A stretch of 64,000 bases of DNA from Streptomyces sp. A2-16. Its GTDB lineage: Bacteria; Actinomycetota; Actinomycetes; Streptomycetales; Streptomycetaceae. The translations under genes were made by a program, and so were the position numbers. Of the stretch, positions 50,747-58,302 are shown one piece after another. The notes beneath the pieces were generated by a model. It made no database searches and had not been told where the DNA came from. It saw only the letters and a program-made list of their open reading frames with translations. Within the stretch, counting starts at the first letter, position 1. Every line of letters begins with the position of its first letter. The DNA lies in NCBI RefSeq assembly GCF_018128905.1, contig NZ_CP063808.1, positions 372,001 through 436,000 on the forward strand. Direction: 5' to 3'.

Positions 50747-51361
50747 ATGGTCAAGCAGGTGAGAGCGGAGCGCACCCGCCAGGCGCTGATCGCGGCGGCG
50801 GCCCTCGAGTTCGACCGGCACGGGTACGCCGGCACCTCGCTGTCCGCCGTGCACCGGGCCTGCGGGATGACGATGGGCGCGCTCACCTTCCACTTCCGCG
50901 CGAAAGCCGACCTGGCGAGCGCGGTCTGCCAGGAGGCCGAGACCATCACCCGCGGCGCACTGACCCGGCTCGCACCGGTGGGCGCCCTCCTGCCGGTCGT
51001 CGAGTTCACCCTCGTCGTGGCCAGGCTGCTGGACGAGGAGGTCACCGTCCGCGCCGCGGCCCGGCTGACCCAGGAACGGGCCGTCCCGTCCCCCTGGCAC
51101 ACCGTCTGGCGGGCCGTCCTGCGCGACCTGGTGGCCCGTGCCCCCGAACCCTCCGGCCCCGGCTGCGGACCCCGGCCCGCGGAACTCGAACTCCTGGCCG
51201 TCTACCTGACGGCCGGCGCCGAGGCGGCGCTCCGGGAGGGCCGCACCGGCAAGGAGGTACTCGCCCAACTGGAGTGCCTGTGGGCCCTGGTGCTCGTTCC
51301 CGGACCACCGCTCGGGGGCCAGGAGTGCTCGGCGGGCGCGCCCCTGCGTGAGCCGTCCTGA
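50747..51361 (+). CDS. Second receptor-like TetR repressor (pseudo-receptor type)
   Basis: The 204-residue protein starts at ATG 50747 (MVKQVRAERTRQAL), with GAGG 10-13 bases upstream; ATG 50726 is an alternative. The HTH (DRHGYAGTSLSAVHRACGMTMGALTFHFRAKADLA in outline) is the GBL-receptor type. The ligand part is shorter and Arg/Glu-rich, and the aromatic lactone-contact segment has become ERAVPSPWHTVWRAVL. Such second copies (ScbR2/BarB type) often do not bind the hormone but control the pathway or bind antibiotics. It heads an operon with SDR and nitrilase genes. Confidence 0.87.
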   Translation: MVKQVRAERTRQALIAAAALEFDRHGYAGTSLSAVHRACGMTMGALTFHFRAKADLASAVCQEAETITRGALTRLAPVGALLPVVEFTLVVARLLDEEVTVRAAARLTQERAVPSPWHTVWRAVLRDLVARAPEPSGPGCGPRPAELELLAVYLTAGAEAALREGRTGKEVLAQLECLWALVLVPGPPLGGQECSAGAPLREPS

Positions 51362-51413
51362 TCCCGCGCCGGTCCCCGTGATCCGCAATCCCCTCCATGA
51401 AAAGGCTCGATCC

Positions 51414-52175
51414 ATGACTCGACGCTGTGCGCTCGTCACCGGCGGCTCCCGGGGCATCGGGGCCGCCGTCGCGACCGAACTCGCCACCGCGGGACACCGC
51501 GTGGCCGTCCACTGCCGTGCCGACTCCGCGGCCGCGAACGCCGTCCTCGACAGCCTGCCCGGCACCGGACACATCCTGGTCACCGGCGATGTCGGCGCCC
51601 CCGGCGGAGCCCGGGAGGTCATCGACTCCGCGGTCGCCGGACTCGGCACGGTCGACGTGCTCGTCAACAACGCCGGTGTGTACGCCGAGCAGCCCGTCGC
51701 CACCACCTCGTACGAGGACTGGCAGGCGGACTGGCGGCGCCTGGTCGACGTCAACCTCCTCGGCCCGGCCGACCTCATCTGGTGCCTGGTCGACCATCTG
51801 CGCCACCGTCTGCAGGGGCCGCAGGGCGCCTGTGTCGTCAACGTCGGCTCGCGCGGCGCCTATCGCGGCGAACCCGACGCCCCCGCCTACGGGGCGACCA
51901 AGGCCGCCCTGCACGCGCTGACCCAGTCGCTCGCCCAGTCACTGGGACCGCTCGGCATCGCGGTGACCGCCGTGGCGCCGGGGTTCGTCCGCACCGACCT
52001 CACCGAACCCATGCTCGTCGGAGCCGTCGAGGAGGAGGTGCGCAGCCAGAGTCCGCTCGGCAGGATCGCCGTGCCCTCGGACGTCGCCGCCGCGGTGGCC
52101 TGGCTGAGCAGCGCCCCGGCCGAGTGGTGCAGCGGTGCCGTACTCGACGTCAACGGCGCTTCCCACCTGCGCTGA
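51414..52175 (+). CDS. Classical short-chain dehydrogenase/reductase
   Basis: The 253-residue enzyme starts at ATG 51414 with AAAAGG upstream. It has TGGSRGIG (9-16), the NNAG motif (85-88), Ser146 in NVGSRGAY and Tyr159-x3-Lys163 in YGATKAA, all intact, and the PGFVRTDL segment after it. VHCRADS after the second strand indicates NADP(H) preference. It resembles 3-oxoacyl-ACP reductases such as the SDRs in GBL loci, but the true substrate may be a cluster intermediate. It lies between tetR2 and the nitrilase gene. Confidence 0.92.
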   Translation: MTRRCALVTGGSRGIGAAVATELATAGHRVAVHCRADSAAANAVLDSLPGTGHILVTGDVGAPGGAREVIDSAVAGLGTVDVLVNNAGVYAEQPVATTSYEDWQADWRRLVDVNLLGPADLIWCLVDHLRHRLQGPQGACVVNVGSRGAYRGEPDAPAYGATKAALHALTQSLAQSLGPLGIAVTAVAPGFVRTDLTEPMLVGAVEEEVRSQSPLGRIAVPSDVAAAVAWLSSAPAEWCSGAVLDVNGASHLR

Positions 52176-52224
52176 TCCGCGCACCCGAGCCCCGCCCAGC
52201 CACCGACCAGGAAACGGAGACCCC

Positions 52225-53175
52225 GTGCGCGCCTCAGTCCTCCAGATCGCCGTACGACCCGACGAACCGGCCGACGAGCGGCGGGCCCGCGTCGGCGACC
52301 TCGTCCGTCGCCAGGACGCCTCCGACCTGGTGGTGCTGCCGGAGCTGTGGACCGTCGGGGCCTTCGCCTTCGACGCGTTCCATGAGCACGCCGAGTCGCT
52401 GGACGGCCCCACCGCCCGGGAGATGAGCGCGGCCGCGGCTCAGGCGCGGGTGTGGCTGCACGCCGGTTCCGTCGTCGAGCGCGGTCCGGCGGGCGAGTTG
52501 TACAACACCTCCCTGCTGTTCGGCCCCGACGGCCGTCTGCGCCGCACGTACCGGAAGATCCACCGCTTCGGTTTCGACCGCGGCGAGGCGACCCTGCTGG
52601 CCCGGGGCGTCGAGACCGTCACGGCCGTGCTCGACGGGGACGCGACGGCTGGACCCGCGACCGGCCCGACGGCGAACCCTGCTTCCGGCCCGACGGCGAA
52701 CCCTGCTTCCGGACCGACGCCGGGACCGGCGACCGGATCGGCGGCGGGGCCGACCGCGGGTCCGGCGGCGGGATCGACCGCGGGTCCCGCGGCGGGGCTG
52801 ACCGTCGGGTTCGCCACCTGCTACGACCTGCGCTTTCCCGAGCAGTTCCGGCTGCTGGTCGACGCCGGTGCGGAGTTGTTCCTCGTCCCCGCCGGATGGC
52901 CCGCCGCGCGCCGCGCCCACTGGTCGCTGCTGGCCCGCGCCCGGGCCGTGGAGTCGCAGGCGTACGTCCTCGCCTGCGGTACCGCCGGCACGCACGCCGG
53001 GGTGGAGCAGGCCGGCCACAGCGTGGTGGTCGATCCGTGGGGCGAGGTCGTGGCCGAGGCCGGGACGGACGAGGAGACGCTCGTCGTCGACCTCGATCCC
53101 GCGCTCGTCGCGAAGACGCGCGCCGAGTTCCCCGCCCTGCGCGACCGGGTTCTCGGTGTGCCGGCGCTCCGCTGA
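52225..53175 (+). CDS. Nitrilase-superfamily carbon-nitrogen hydrolase with repeat insertion
   Basis: The 316-residue enzyme starts at GTG 52225 behind CGGAGA. The catalytic triad is Glu40 (VVLPELW), Lys111 (YRKIHRFGFD) and Cys199 (FATCYDLRFPE). Between Lys and Cys, residues about 140-191 are a Thr/Ala/Gly/Pro repeat (units like GPTANPAS) that breaks the normal fold order; it would loop out of the surface. Members hydrolyse amides such as omega-amides or carbamoyl groups. It ends the tetR2 operon before a very strong hairpin. Confidence 0.88.
   Translation: MRASVLQIAVRPDEPADERRARVGDLVRRQDASDLVVLPELWTVGAFAFDAFHEHAESLDGPTAREMSAAAAQARVWLHAGSVVERGPAGELYNTSLLFGPDGRLRRTYRKIHRFGFDRGEATLLARGVETVTAVLDGDATAGPATGPTANPASGPTANPASGPTPGPATGSAAGPTAGPAAGSTAGPAAGLTVGFATCYDLRFPEQFRLLVDAGAELFLVPAGWPAARRAHWSLLARARAVESQAYVLACGTAGTHAGVEQAGHSVVVDPWGEVVAEAGTDEETLVVDLDPALVAKTRAEFPALRDRVLGVPALR
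52642..52797. repeat. In-frame repeat expansion inside the nitrilase gene
   Basis: The 156-base insert is built of 24-base units (CGACGGCGAACCCTGCTTC plus GGCC) repeated twice, then looser GGTCCGGCGGCGGG units. It is a multiple of three and keeps the reading frame. Confidence 0.75.
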
Positions 53176-53187
53176 CATGTGCCCCCA

Positions 53188-53239
53188 GACGGCAGGTGCC
53201 GTCCGCCCCGCGACCGCCGGGCGGACGGCACCTGCCGTC
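53188..53239 (+). terminator. 21-bp perfect hairpin ending the tetR2-SDR-nitrilase operon
   Basis: The arms at 53188-53208 and 53219-53239 are exact complements for 21 bases with a 10-base loop, starting 13 bases after the nitrilase stop. It is the strongest hairpin in the window. There is no T-run. Confidence 0.85.
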
Positions 53240-53275
53240 GTCGTTCTCCCGGGCCGCATCTTTTCCGACAACCCC

Positions 53276-53304
53276 TTGTGCCCGACGCAGCAGACGTGTA
53301 ACAC
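53276..53304 (+). promoter_or_regulatory. Promoter before the OvmZ-like gene
   Basis: TTGTGC (53276-53281), a 17-base spacer and TAACAC (53299-53304) form a plausible vegetative promoter. Transcription would start near 53311, giving a leader of about 130 bases that contains an intrinsic terminator. Confidence 0.55.
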
Positions 53305-53314
53305 TCTTTCGCGA

Positions 53315-53380
53315 GGCAGTCTGCCCTTTTACAGGAGCCTTCCGCACTGCCGTAGCGCCGCCGTCGAGCGGCGCTTTTTT
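53315..53380 (+). terminator. Structured leader with canonical intrinsic terminator (attenuator-like)
   Basis: AGCGCCGC (53354-53361) and GCGGCGCT (53368-53375) form a perfect stem with a CGTCGA loop, and six T (53375-53380) overlap the stem's end, a textbook intrinsic terminator and rare in this GC-rich DNA. Just upstream GGCAGT (53315-53320) pairs with ACTGCC (53346-53351), while GCAGAC (53290-53295) pairs with GTCTGC (53319-53324); these two use the same bases and exclude each other. Confidence 0.7.
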
Positions 53381-53443
53381 GTTGCCCCGGTTCCGCTCTT
53401 CTCCGCTCCTTTCTTCTCCGCCCCTTTCGAAGGTGAGGCGACC

Positions 53444-54130
53444 ATGGCCGCCCCGATGTCCTCCCGACCCCTCCCGGCGCAGTGCGCGTCCAGCCGCTGC
53501 CGCCGGGCCGCCCGCGCCGGTGTCCCGCGGCGCAGGCCCGCCGAACCGGACGCCCGGCTCTGCGGACCGTGCAGGCGCACCCTGGCCGCCGATCTGGCCG
53601 CCCTGCCGGCACTCCACCGCGAGAGCGAGCAGCACCTGGTGCTCCCCGCCCGGCAGGGTGGCCTCGCCCGGGTCACCGGTCACCGCCCGGACCCCCCGCC
53701 CGTGAGCGACGCGGCACTGGAGGCCCGGCACGACGCCGTCGTACGTCTGGCGTCCTGGGCCCGGTTGGTGCTGGACGCGGCCGGGCCCGCGAAGGCGCCG
53801 CCGAAGCGCACGGTTCCCGAGCTGGCCGCGTTCCTCGGCCGGCATGTCCCCGTGCTGGCCGCCCACCCCGCCGCGGGCGCGGCGGCCGACGAGATCGCCC
53901 GGGTGGCCGCCGCCCTGCGGCTCGTCGTCGCACCGCCCAAGCCCGACCTCGTACCGCTCGGCCGGTGCGTCGAGCCGGGCTGCGAGGCCGAGGTGACACT
54001 GCCCGAGCGGGGCGGCGACGATCTGGTGCTGCGCGGACCGATGTGCGGCGCCGGGCATGTCCTGACGCCACGCCAGTGGCTCCTTCTGAACCGACGTCAG
54101 TCGATGTCCGAGGCCAAGGAGACGGCATGA
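53444..54130 (+). CDS. OvmZ-like zinc-finger protein
   Basis: The 228-residue protein starts at ATG 53444 behind GGTGAGG. The N-terminal part has a C-x4-C...C-x2-C set (CASSRC and LCGPC); the C-terminal part has RCVEPGCEAEV and PMCGAGHVLTPRQWL, a second Cys/His set. The middle is helical. Proteins with this layout occur, paired with a small HTH gene, near antibiotic clusters of streptomycetes (OvmZ type); that name is from memory. DNA or RNA binding is likely. Its leader carries a terminator. Confidence 0.7.
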   Translation: MAAPMSSRPLPAQCASSRCRRAARAGVPRRRPAEPDARLCGPCRRTLAADLAALPALHRESEQHLVLPARQGGLARVTGHRPDPPPVSDAALEARHDAVVRLASWARLVLDAAGPAKAPPKRTVPELAAFLGRHVPVLAAHPAAGAAADEIARVAAALRLVVAPPKPDLVPLGRCVEPGCEAEVTLPERGGDDLVLRGPMCGAGHVLTPRQWLLLNRRQSMSEAKETA

Positions 54131-54348
54131 ACAGCGCACACCCCGCCCCCGGCAAACGCGTCCCCACCTCGCTCGCGGCGCTCGCCCTCGACGTCCGCGA
54201 GGGCACGATCCGCCAGTGGGCCCGCCGCGGCAGGATCACCCGTTACGGGACACGCCGCCAGGCCCTGTACGACCTGAACGAACTCGCCGCGCTCGTGGCC
54301 GGCGACACCGCCGGGGCGCACGACGCCACCCCGGCGAACGGCGCCTGA
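54127..54348 (+). CDS. Small HTH (MerR/excisionase-like) protein
   Basis: The 73-residue protein starts at ATG 54127, overlapping the preceding gene (ATGA). VPTSLAALALDVREGTIRQWARRGRITRYGTRRQALYDLNELAALV in outline is a winged-helix of the MerR/Xis type used by excisionases and small regulators. It has no recombinase partner nearby, so regulation is likelier than excision. It must act together with the zinc-finger protein with which it is co-translated. Confidence 0.75.
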   Translation: MNSAHPAPGKRVPTSLAALALDVREGTIRQWARRGRITRYGTRRQALYDLNELAALVAGDTAGAHDATPANGA

Positions 54349-54431
54349 CCGACAGGCACCCCGCAGGGGCCCACCCCGCCCCTCGCCCGTAGATCCCCAT
54401 TCACCCCACCGTCCGGCCACCGCCGCGCGGT

Positions 54432-54462
54432 GCCGACGCATGCCCGAAAACAGGCCGTCGGC
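54432..54462 (+). promoter_or_regulatory. Nested hairpin in the leader of the GH3 gene
   Basis: GCCGACG (54432-54438) pairs with CGTCGGC (54456-54462); inside, GCC (54442-54444) can pair with GGC (54453-54455). A small CACCG/CGGTG hairpin (54418-54432) precedes it. The structure lies 25 bases before the start codon and may be a terminator of the HTH gene or a leader element. Confidence 0.4.
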
Positions 54463-54486
54463 GCGGTTCTTCGAGGAGAGACAGCA

Positions 54487-56178
54487 GTGGACACAATGCA
54501 GAACACCCAGCTCCCGCAGACCTCCCAGTGGCAGCAGCACTGGCAGGCACGGCGCGACCCCTTCGTCGACGAGTGCCTGCGGGCCCGCGAGAACCTGCTC
54601 GCCGACCTGAAGGACCCGGCCACCGCGCAGGCCCGCGTCCTCGACGACCTCATCGACATCGGCGCCGCCTCGCTGCACTGGAAGGAGCGGGGCTACGACG
54701 TGATCGCCGCCGACCCGGGCAGCTTCCGGTCGGTCCTGCCGATCATGCGCTACAACGACTTCGTCGACGAGATCGACCGGGAGACCCGCACCAAGGGCGG
54801 CATCCTGTCGTGCAGTCCGGTGCTGCGCTGGCTCAAGACCAGCGGGACGACCGGCACCCCCAAGCGGGTCCCGTACACGCTGCACTGGCTGCTGACGTAC
54901 CGGATCCCCGCGATGAAGGCCATGTGGGGCACCTGCCTCGAGCACCACCCCGAGATCCTCGCGCACCCCTGGGCCACCCTCGACACCCAGACGGTCCGCG
55001 AGGACGTGTACGACTTCGTGCACGGGGTCGAGCACCAGGCGATCAGCAACCGGCATCCGCAGCTCAACAGCCGGGACTGGAACCCGCCGTGGTACGAGTC
55101 GCCCTGGTTCGGCCCCGACTCGCCCACCGGTCACGCCGGACGGATGTACCACCGGGTGCGGCACCTCGTCGGCAAGGACCTGCACTACATCTCGGCGATC
55201 AACCCCAGCACCCTGGTCTCGCTGCGCGACCTGATCGCGGAGCACGGCGCCGAGCTGGTGCGCGACCTGCGCGAGGGCACCCTGCACGGCAGGCCGTGGA
55301 CCGACCCGGACGAGCGGGCCGCCGCGCACCTCGAACGGGCGCTGGCGAAGGACGAGTTCAGCCTCGTCGACGTCTGGCCGTCGCTGACCCTGTACAGCTG
55401 CTGGCTGTCGGCCTCCGCCGAGCTCTACCGGCCGCGGCTGGACGCCGTCCTGCCCGGCGTCGCCAAGCTGCCGTTCATGAGCTGCGGGACCGAGGGCGTC
55501 ACCACCATCCCCGTGGACGACTCGCTGGAGAGCCAGCCGCTCGCCGTCAACCAGGCGTACTTCGAGTTCGTCCCCGCCGAGGTACCGCTGGGCACGCTCC
55601 TGGACGCCGGCGAGAAGGTGCAGACGCTGCTGTACGACGAGGTGGAGGCGGGACGCGACTACCACCTGATCATGTCCCAGGGCAACGGCCTGTACCGGCT
55701 GTGGACCGGCGACATCTACCGCGTCGACCGGATCGTGGACGGCACGCCCTGGATCCACTTCACCCACCGCGACGGCGTCTTCCACTCCTTCACCGGCGAG
55801 AAGATCACCGAGGGCCAGGTCACCCAGGCCATCCGCCAGGGCCTCGCGGCGAGCGGCCTGGAGACCGGGCTGTACATGTGCGGCCCGCGCTGGGACGAGC
55901 TGCCGTCCTACACCGTCGTCGTCGAAGTGCCCGAGCCCGACCGGGAGTTGGACCGGGAGCTGTCCGGCGCCATCGACCGCGAGCTGTCCGTCATCAACAT
56001 CGAGTACGCCTCGAAGCGGGACAGCGGGCGCCTGGCCGCCCTGCGGGTGCGCACCGTGCGGCAGGGCGCGATCGCCGCCTACGTCGAGTCGCGGCGGCAG
56101 CAGGGCAACGCCACCCAGTACAAGTACAAGCCCTTCCAGCAGGACGTCGACTTCGTCGACGCCATCGTCGCCGGCTGA
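54487..56178 (+). CDS. GH3-family acyl-adenylating ligase
   Basis: The 563-residue protein starts at GTG 54487, nine bases after GAGGAGAG; ATG 54496 is too far for that site. GH3 marks are the ATP loop LKTSGTTGTPKRVPYT (residues 117-131), the middle segment FMSCGTEGVTTIPVDD and the C-terminal YRLWTGDIYRV plus FTGEKITEGQV. GH3 enzymes of plants join acids to amino acids; bacterial versions activate carboxylates as adenylates for amide or thioester formation. It heads the biosynthetic operon and is the only carboxylate-activating enzyme in view. Confidence 0.9.
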   Translation: MDTMQNTQLPQTSQWQQHWQARRDPFVDECLRARENLLADLKDPATAQARVLDDLIDIGAASLHWKERGYDVIAADPGSFRSVLPIMRYNDFVDEIDRETRTKGGILSCSPVLRWLKTSGTTGTPKRVPYTLHWLLTYRIPAMKAMWGTCLEHHPEILAHPWATLDTQTVREDVYDFVHGVEHQAISNRHPQLNSRDWNPPWYESPWFGPDSPTGHAGRMYHRVRHLVGKDLHYISAINPSTLVSLRDLIAEHGAELVRDLREGTLHGRPWTDPDERAAAHLERALAKDEFSLVDVWPSLTLYSCWLSASAELYRPRLDAVLPGVAKLPFMSCGTEGVTTIPVDDSLESQPLAVNQAYFEFVPAEVPLGTLLDAGEKVQTLLYDEVEAGRDYHLIMSQGNGLYRLWTGDIYRVDRIVDGTPWIHFTHRDGVFHSFTGEKITEGQVTQAIRQGLAASGLETGLYMCGPRWDELPSYTVVVEVPEPDRELDRELSGAIDRELSVINIEYASKRDSGRLAALRVRTVRQGAIAAYVESRRQQGNATQYKYKPFQQDVDFVDAIVAG

Positions 56179-56214
56179 GCGTTCAACCACCCTTCCACCC
56201 AAGGAGAGTCGACC

Positions 56215-57096
56215 GTGATCGAGACCATCAGGCCCCCGCAGAACATCCGCCGCGAGATCATCGACGTGCCGTGCGGCGACGCCCGGCTCGCCCTGCACGT
56301 CTGGCGGCCGGAGCGCGTCAAGGGCGCCGTCTTCTACTTCCACGGACTCCAGAGCCACGCCGGGTGGCTGTGGGAAGTGGGCCCGCGCTTCGCCGACAAC
56401 GACATCGCGTTCTTCGTCCTCGACCGGCGCGGCAGCGGCATCAGCCCCGGCCCCCGGGGGGTGATACCGGACGCCGACACCGTCCTCGACGACTACGCGC
56501 AGGCCGTCGCGTTCGTCCGGGCGATGATCGGCGAGACCGTACCCCTGTCCCTGTTCGGGCACTGCCTCGGCGGGTCCTTCATGGCGGCCCTGATGTGCCA
56601 CGAGGGGTTCACCACCTCCTACGACGCGGCCGTGTTCTGCTCCTCCTGGCTCGGCCGGATGCACGCCACCCTCGACGCGGACACCCGCGAGGCCGTCGCG
56701 GCGGACCGGAGCGCACAGCTGTGGGACGCGGGGCTCAAGGCCGGCGACTTCACCGACGAGGTCAAGTACCAGCACTTCATCGACCACGACGACCTGGCCG
56801 TACGGCAGTTGACGCGCCAGTCGCGGGCCGTGCTGCTCGACCTGGAACGGCGCTATCTGAGCGGCGGGCCCACGACCGCTCCGGTGCCCGCCGCCACCTT
56901 CGTCTCCGGGATCACCGACCCGATCGTGGACCTGGACGCCGCCCAGTCCGTCTTCCAGGACCTGGTGTCCGGGCGAGGCGCCCTCATGCGGTTCCCCACC
57001 GACCGGCACTACCTCTTCTACACCGACGTCAGCGACGACCTCGTCGACTGGACGTCGACGTACACCCTGCTCCAGGGGGTGAACCGTGGCGCCTGA
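56215..57096 (+). CDS. Alpha/beta hydrolase with Cys nucleophile
   Basis: The 293-residue protein starts at GTG 56215 behind AAGGAGAG. The fold shows VFYFHGLQSHAGW (oxyanion), DRRGSG, and the elbow FGHCLGGSF with Cys117 where Ser is usual. Asp235 (GITDPIVD) and His265 (TDRHYLFY) complete the triad. Cys nucleophiles are known in dienelactone hydrolases, which process unsaturated lactones and reactive carbonyl compounds. It follows the GH3 gene by 36 bases and overlaps the enolase gene by 11. Confidence 0.87.
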   Translation: MIETIRPPQNIRREIIDVPCGDARLALHVWRPERVKGAVFYFHGLQSHAGWLWEVGPRFADNDIAFFVLDRRGSGISPGPRGVIPDADTVLDDYAQAVAFVRAMIGETVPLSLFGHCLGGSFMAALMCHEGFTTSYDAAVFCSSWLGRMHATLDADTREAVAADRSAQLWDAGLKAGDFTDEVKYQHFIDHDDLAVRQLTRQSRAVLLDLERRYLSGGPTTAPVPAATFVSGITDPIVDLDAAQSVFQDLVSGRGALMRFPTDRHYLFYTDVSDDLVDWTSTYTLLQGVNRGA

Positions 57097-58228
57097 GGCC
57101 GGGCGGGCCCGGCTGTACCACGTCGAGCTGCCGATGCGGACGCCGTTCGACCACCCCGCCGCCCGCCGCACCACCTCCGACAGCCTGGTCCTGAGCCTGT
57201 CGGCCGGGGGCGCGACGGGCCTCGGAGAGTGCGCGCCGCGGTCGTACGTCACCGGCGAGACCACCGCGAGCGTGCGCGCCGCGCTGGAACGAGTCGACTT
57301 CGACGCCCTGTTCGCCCGGCTGACGGGACGTCCGCCGCGGGAGTTGCTGGCGTCGCTGCACGAGGACGGCTTCGCCCGCACCTTCGGCATCGACGGGGGC
57401 AACAACCTGCTGTGTCTGCTGGAGACCGCGGTCCTCGACTGGCTGGGCCGACGGCTGGAGGCGGGCGGCCGGGACCTGCTGCCGCCGGGCCCGGCCGAGG
57501 AGCGGGCCGCTCGGCGCCTTCCCGTCTCCCAGGTGCTCGATCTCAGCCTGGACACCGAGGAGTTCCTCGCCACCCGCGGGCCCTTCCACTTCGTGAAGAT
57601 CAAGGCGTCGTACGACGTCGAGCACGACGCCCGTACCGTGCGCACCCTGCGCGACAAGCTCGGTGACGACGTCCCCGTCATGGTCGACGCCAACATGAGC
57701 TGGACCCCGGCGAACGCCGTCGGTCACGCCCGCCGGCTGCGCGAGGCGGGCGTCGACTACGTGGAGGAGCCGCTGCCCAAGGGCTCCTGGGAGGCCCTGC
57801 GCACGCTGCGCCGGGACGGCGGGGTGCGCGTGATGCTGGACGAGTCGGTGTGCACGGCCCAGGACGCCCGTACGGCGGTCGAGTCCGGGGCCTGCGACGC
57901 CTTCAACATCCGGGTGTCCAAGAACGGGGGGCCACTGCCGGCCGCCGGACTCGTCGCGTACGCCCGGGAGAACGGCATCCGCTTCCAGTTCGGCGTCCAG
58001 GTCGCCGAGGTGGGCCCGCTCATCAACGCGGGCCGGACCCTGGCCTTCGCCCACCCGGACGCGCTCACCGTAGAGGCCGGGCAGTCCGACCGGTTCTTCC
58101 CGCGGATGATCGTCGCCCCGCCCCCGGCCGTCGACCGGGACACCAACACCCTGCGCCCCGCGGGCGGCACCGGCTGGGGCATGGACCTCGCCGGACACGC
58201 CGAGCGGTGGGCCGTACGGGACCTGTGA
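57086..58228 (+). CDS. Enolase-superfamily enzyme, muconate-lactonising/dipeptide-epimerase subgroup
   Basis: The 380-residue protein starts at GTG 57086 within the end of the hydrolase gene. All catalytic residues are present: Lys171-x-Lys173 (FVKIKASYD), metal ligands Asp201 (VDANMSW), Glu228 (VEEPLP) and Asp252 (LDESV), and Lys279 (RVSKNGG). This subgroup includes muconate cycloisomerase, o-succinylbenzoate synthase, N-succinylamino-acid racemase and dipeptide epimerase. With a GH3 ligase upstream, epimerising an amide-linked amino acid is an attractive idea but unproven. Confidence 0.9.
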   Translation: MAPEAGRARLYHVELPMRTPFDHPAARRTTSDSLVLSLSAGGATGLGECAPRSYVTGETTASVRAALERVDFDALFARLTGRPPRELLASLHEDGFARTFGIDGGNNLLCLLETAVLDWLGRRLEAGGRDLLPPGPAEERAARRLPVSQVLDLSLDTEEFLATRGPFHFVKIKASYDVEHDARTVRTLRDKLGDDVPVMVDANMSWTPANAVGHARRLREAGVDYVEEPLPKGSWEALRTLRRDGGVRVMLDESVCTAQDARTAVESGACDAFNIRVSKNGGPLPAAGLVAYARENGIRFQFGVQVAEVGPLINAGRTLAFAHPDALTVEAGQSDRFFPRMIVAPPPAVDRDTNTLRPAGGTGWGMDLAGHAERWAVRDL

Positions 58229-58302
58229 CCGCGATACGCCACCGCGATCCGTGACCGCGATCCGTGACGTCTTCCCCTCATGCCGGAAAGGCAGGAACTC
58301 CC

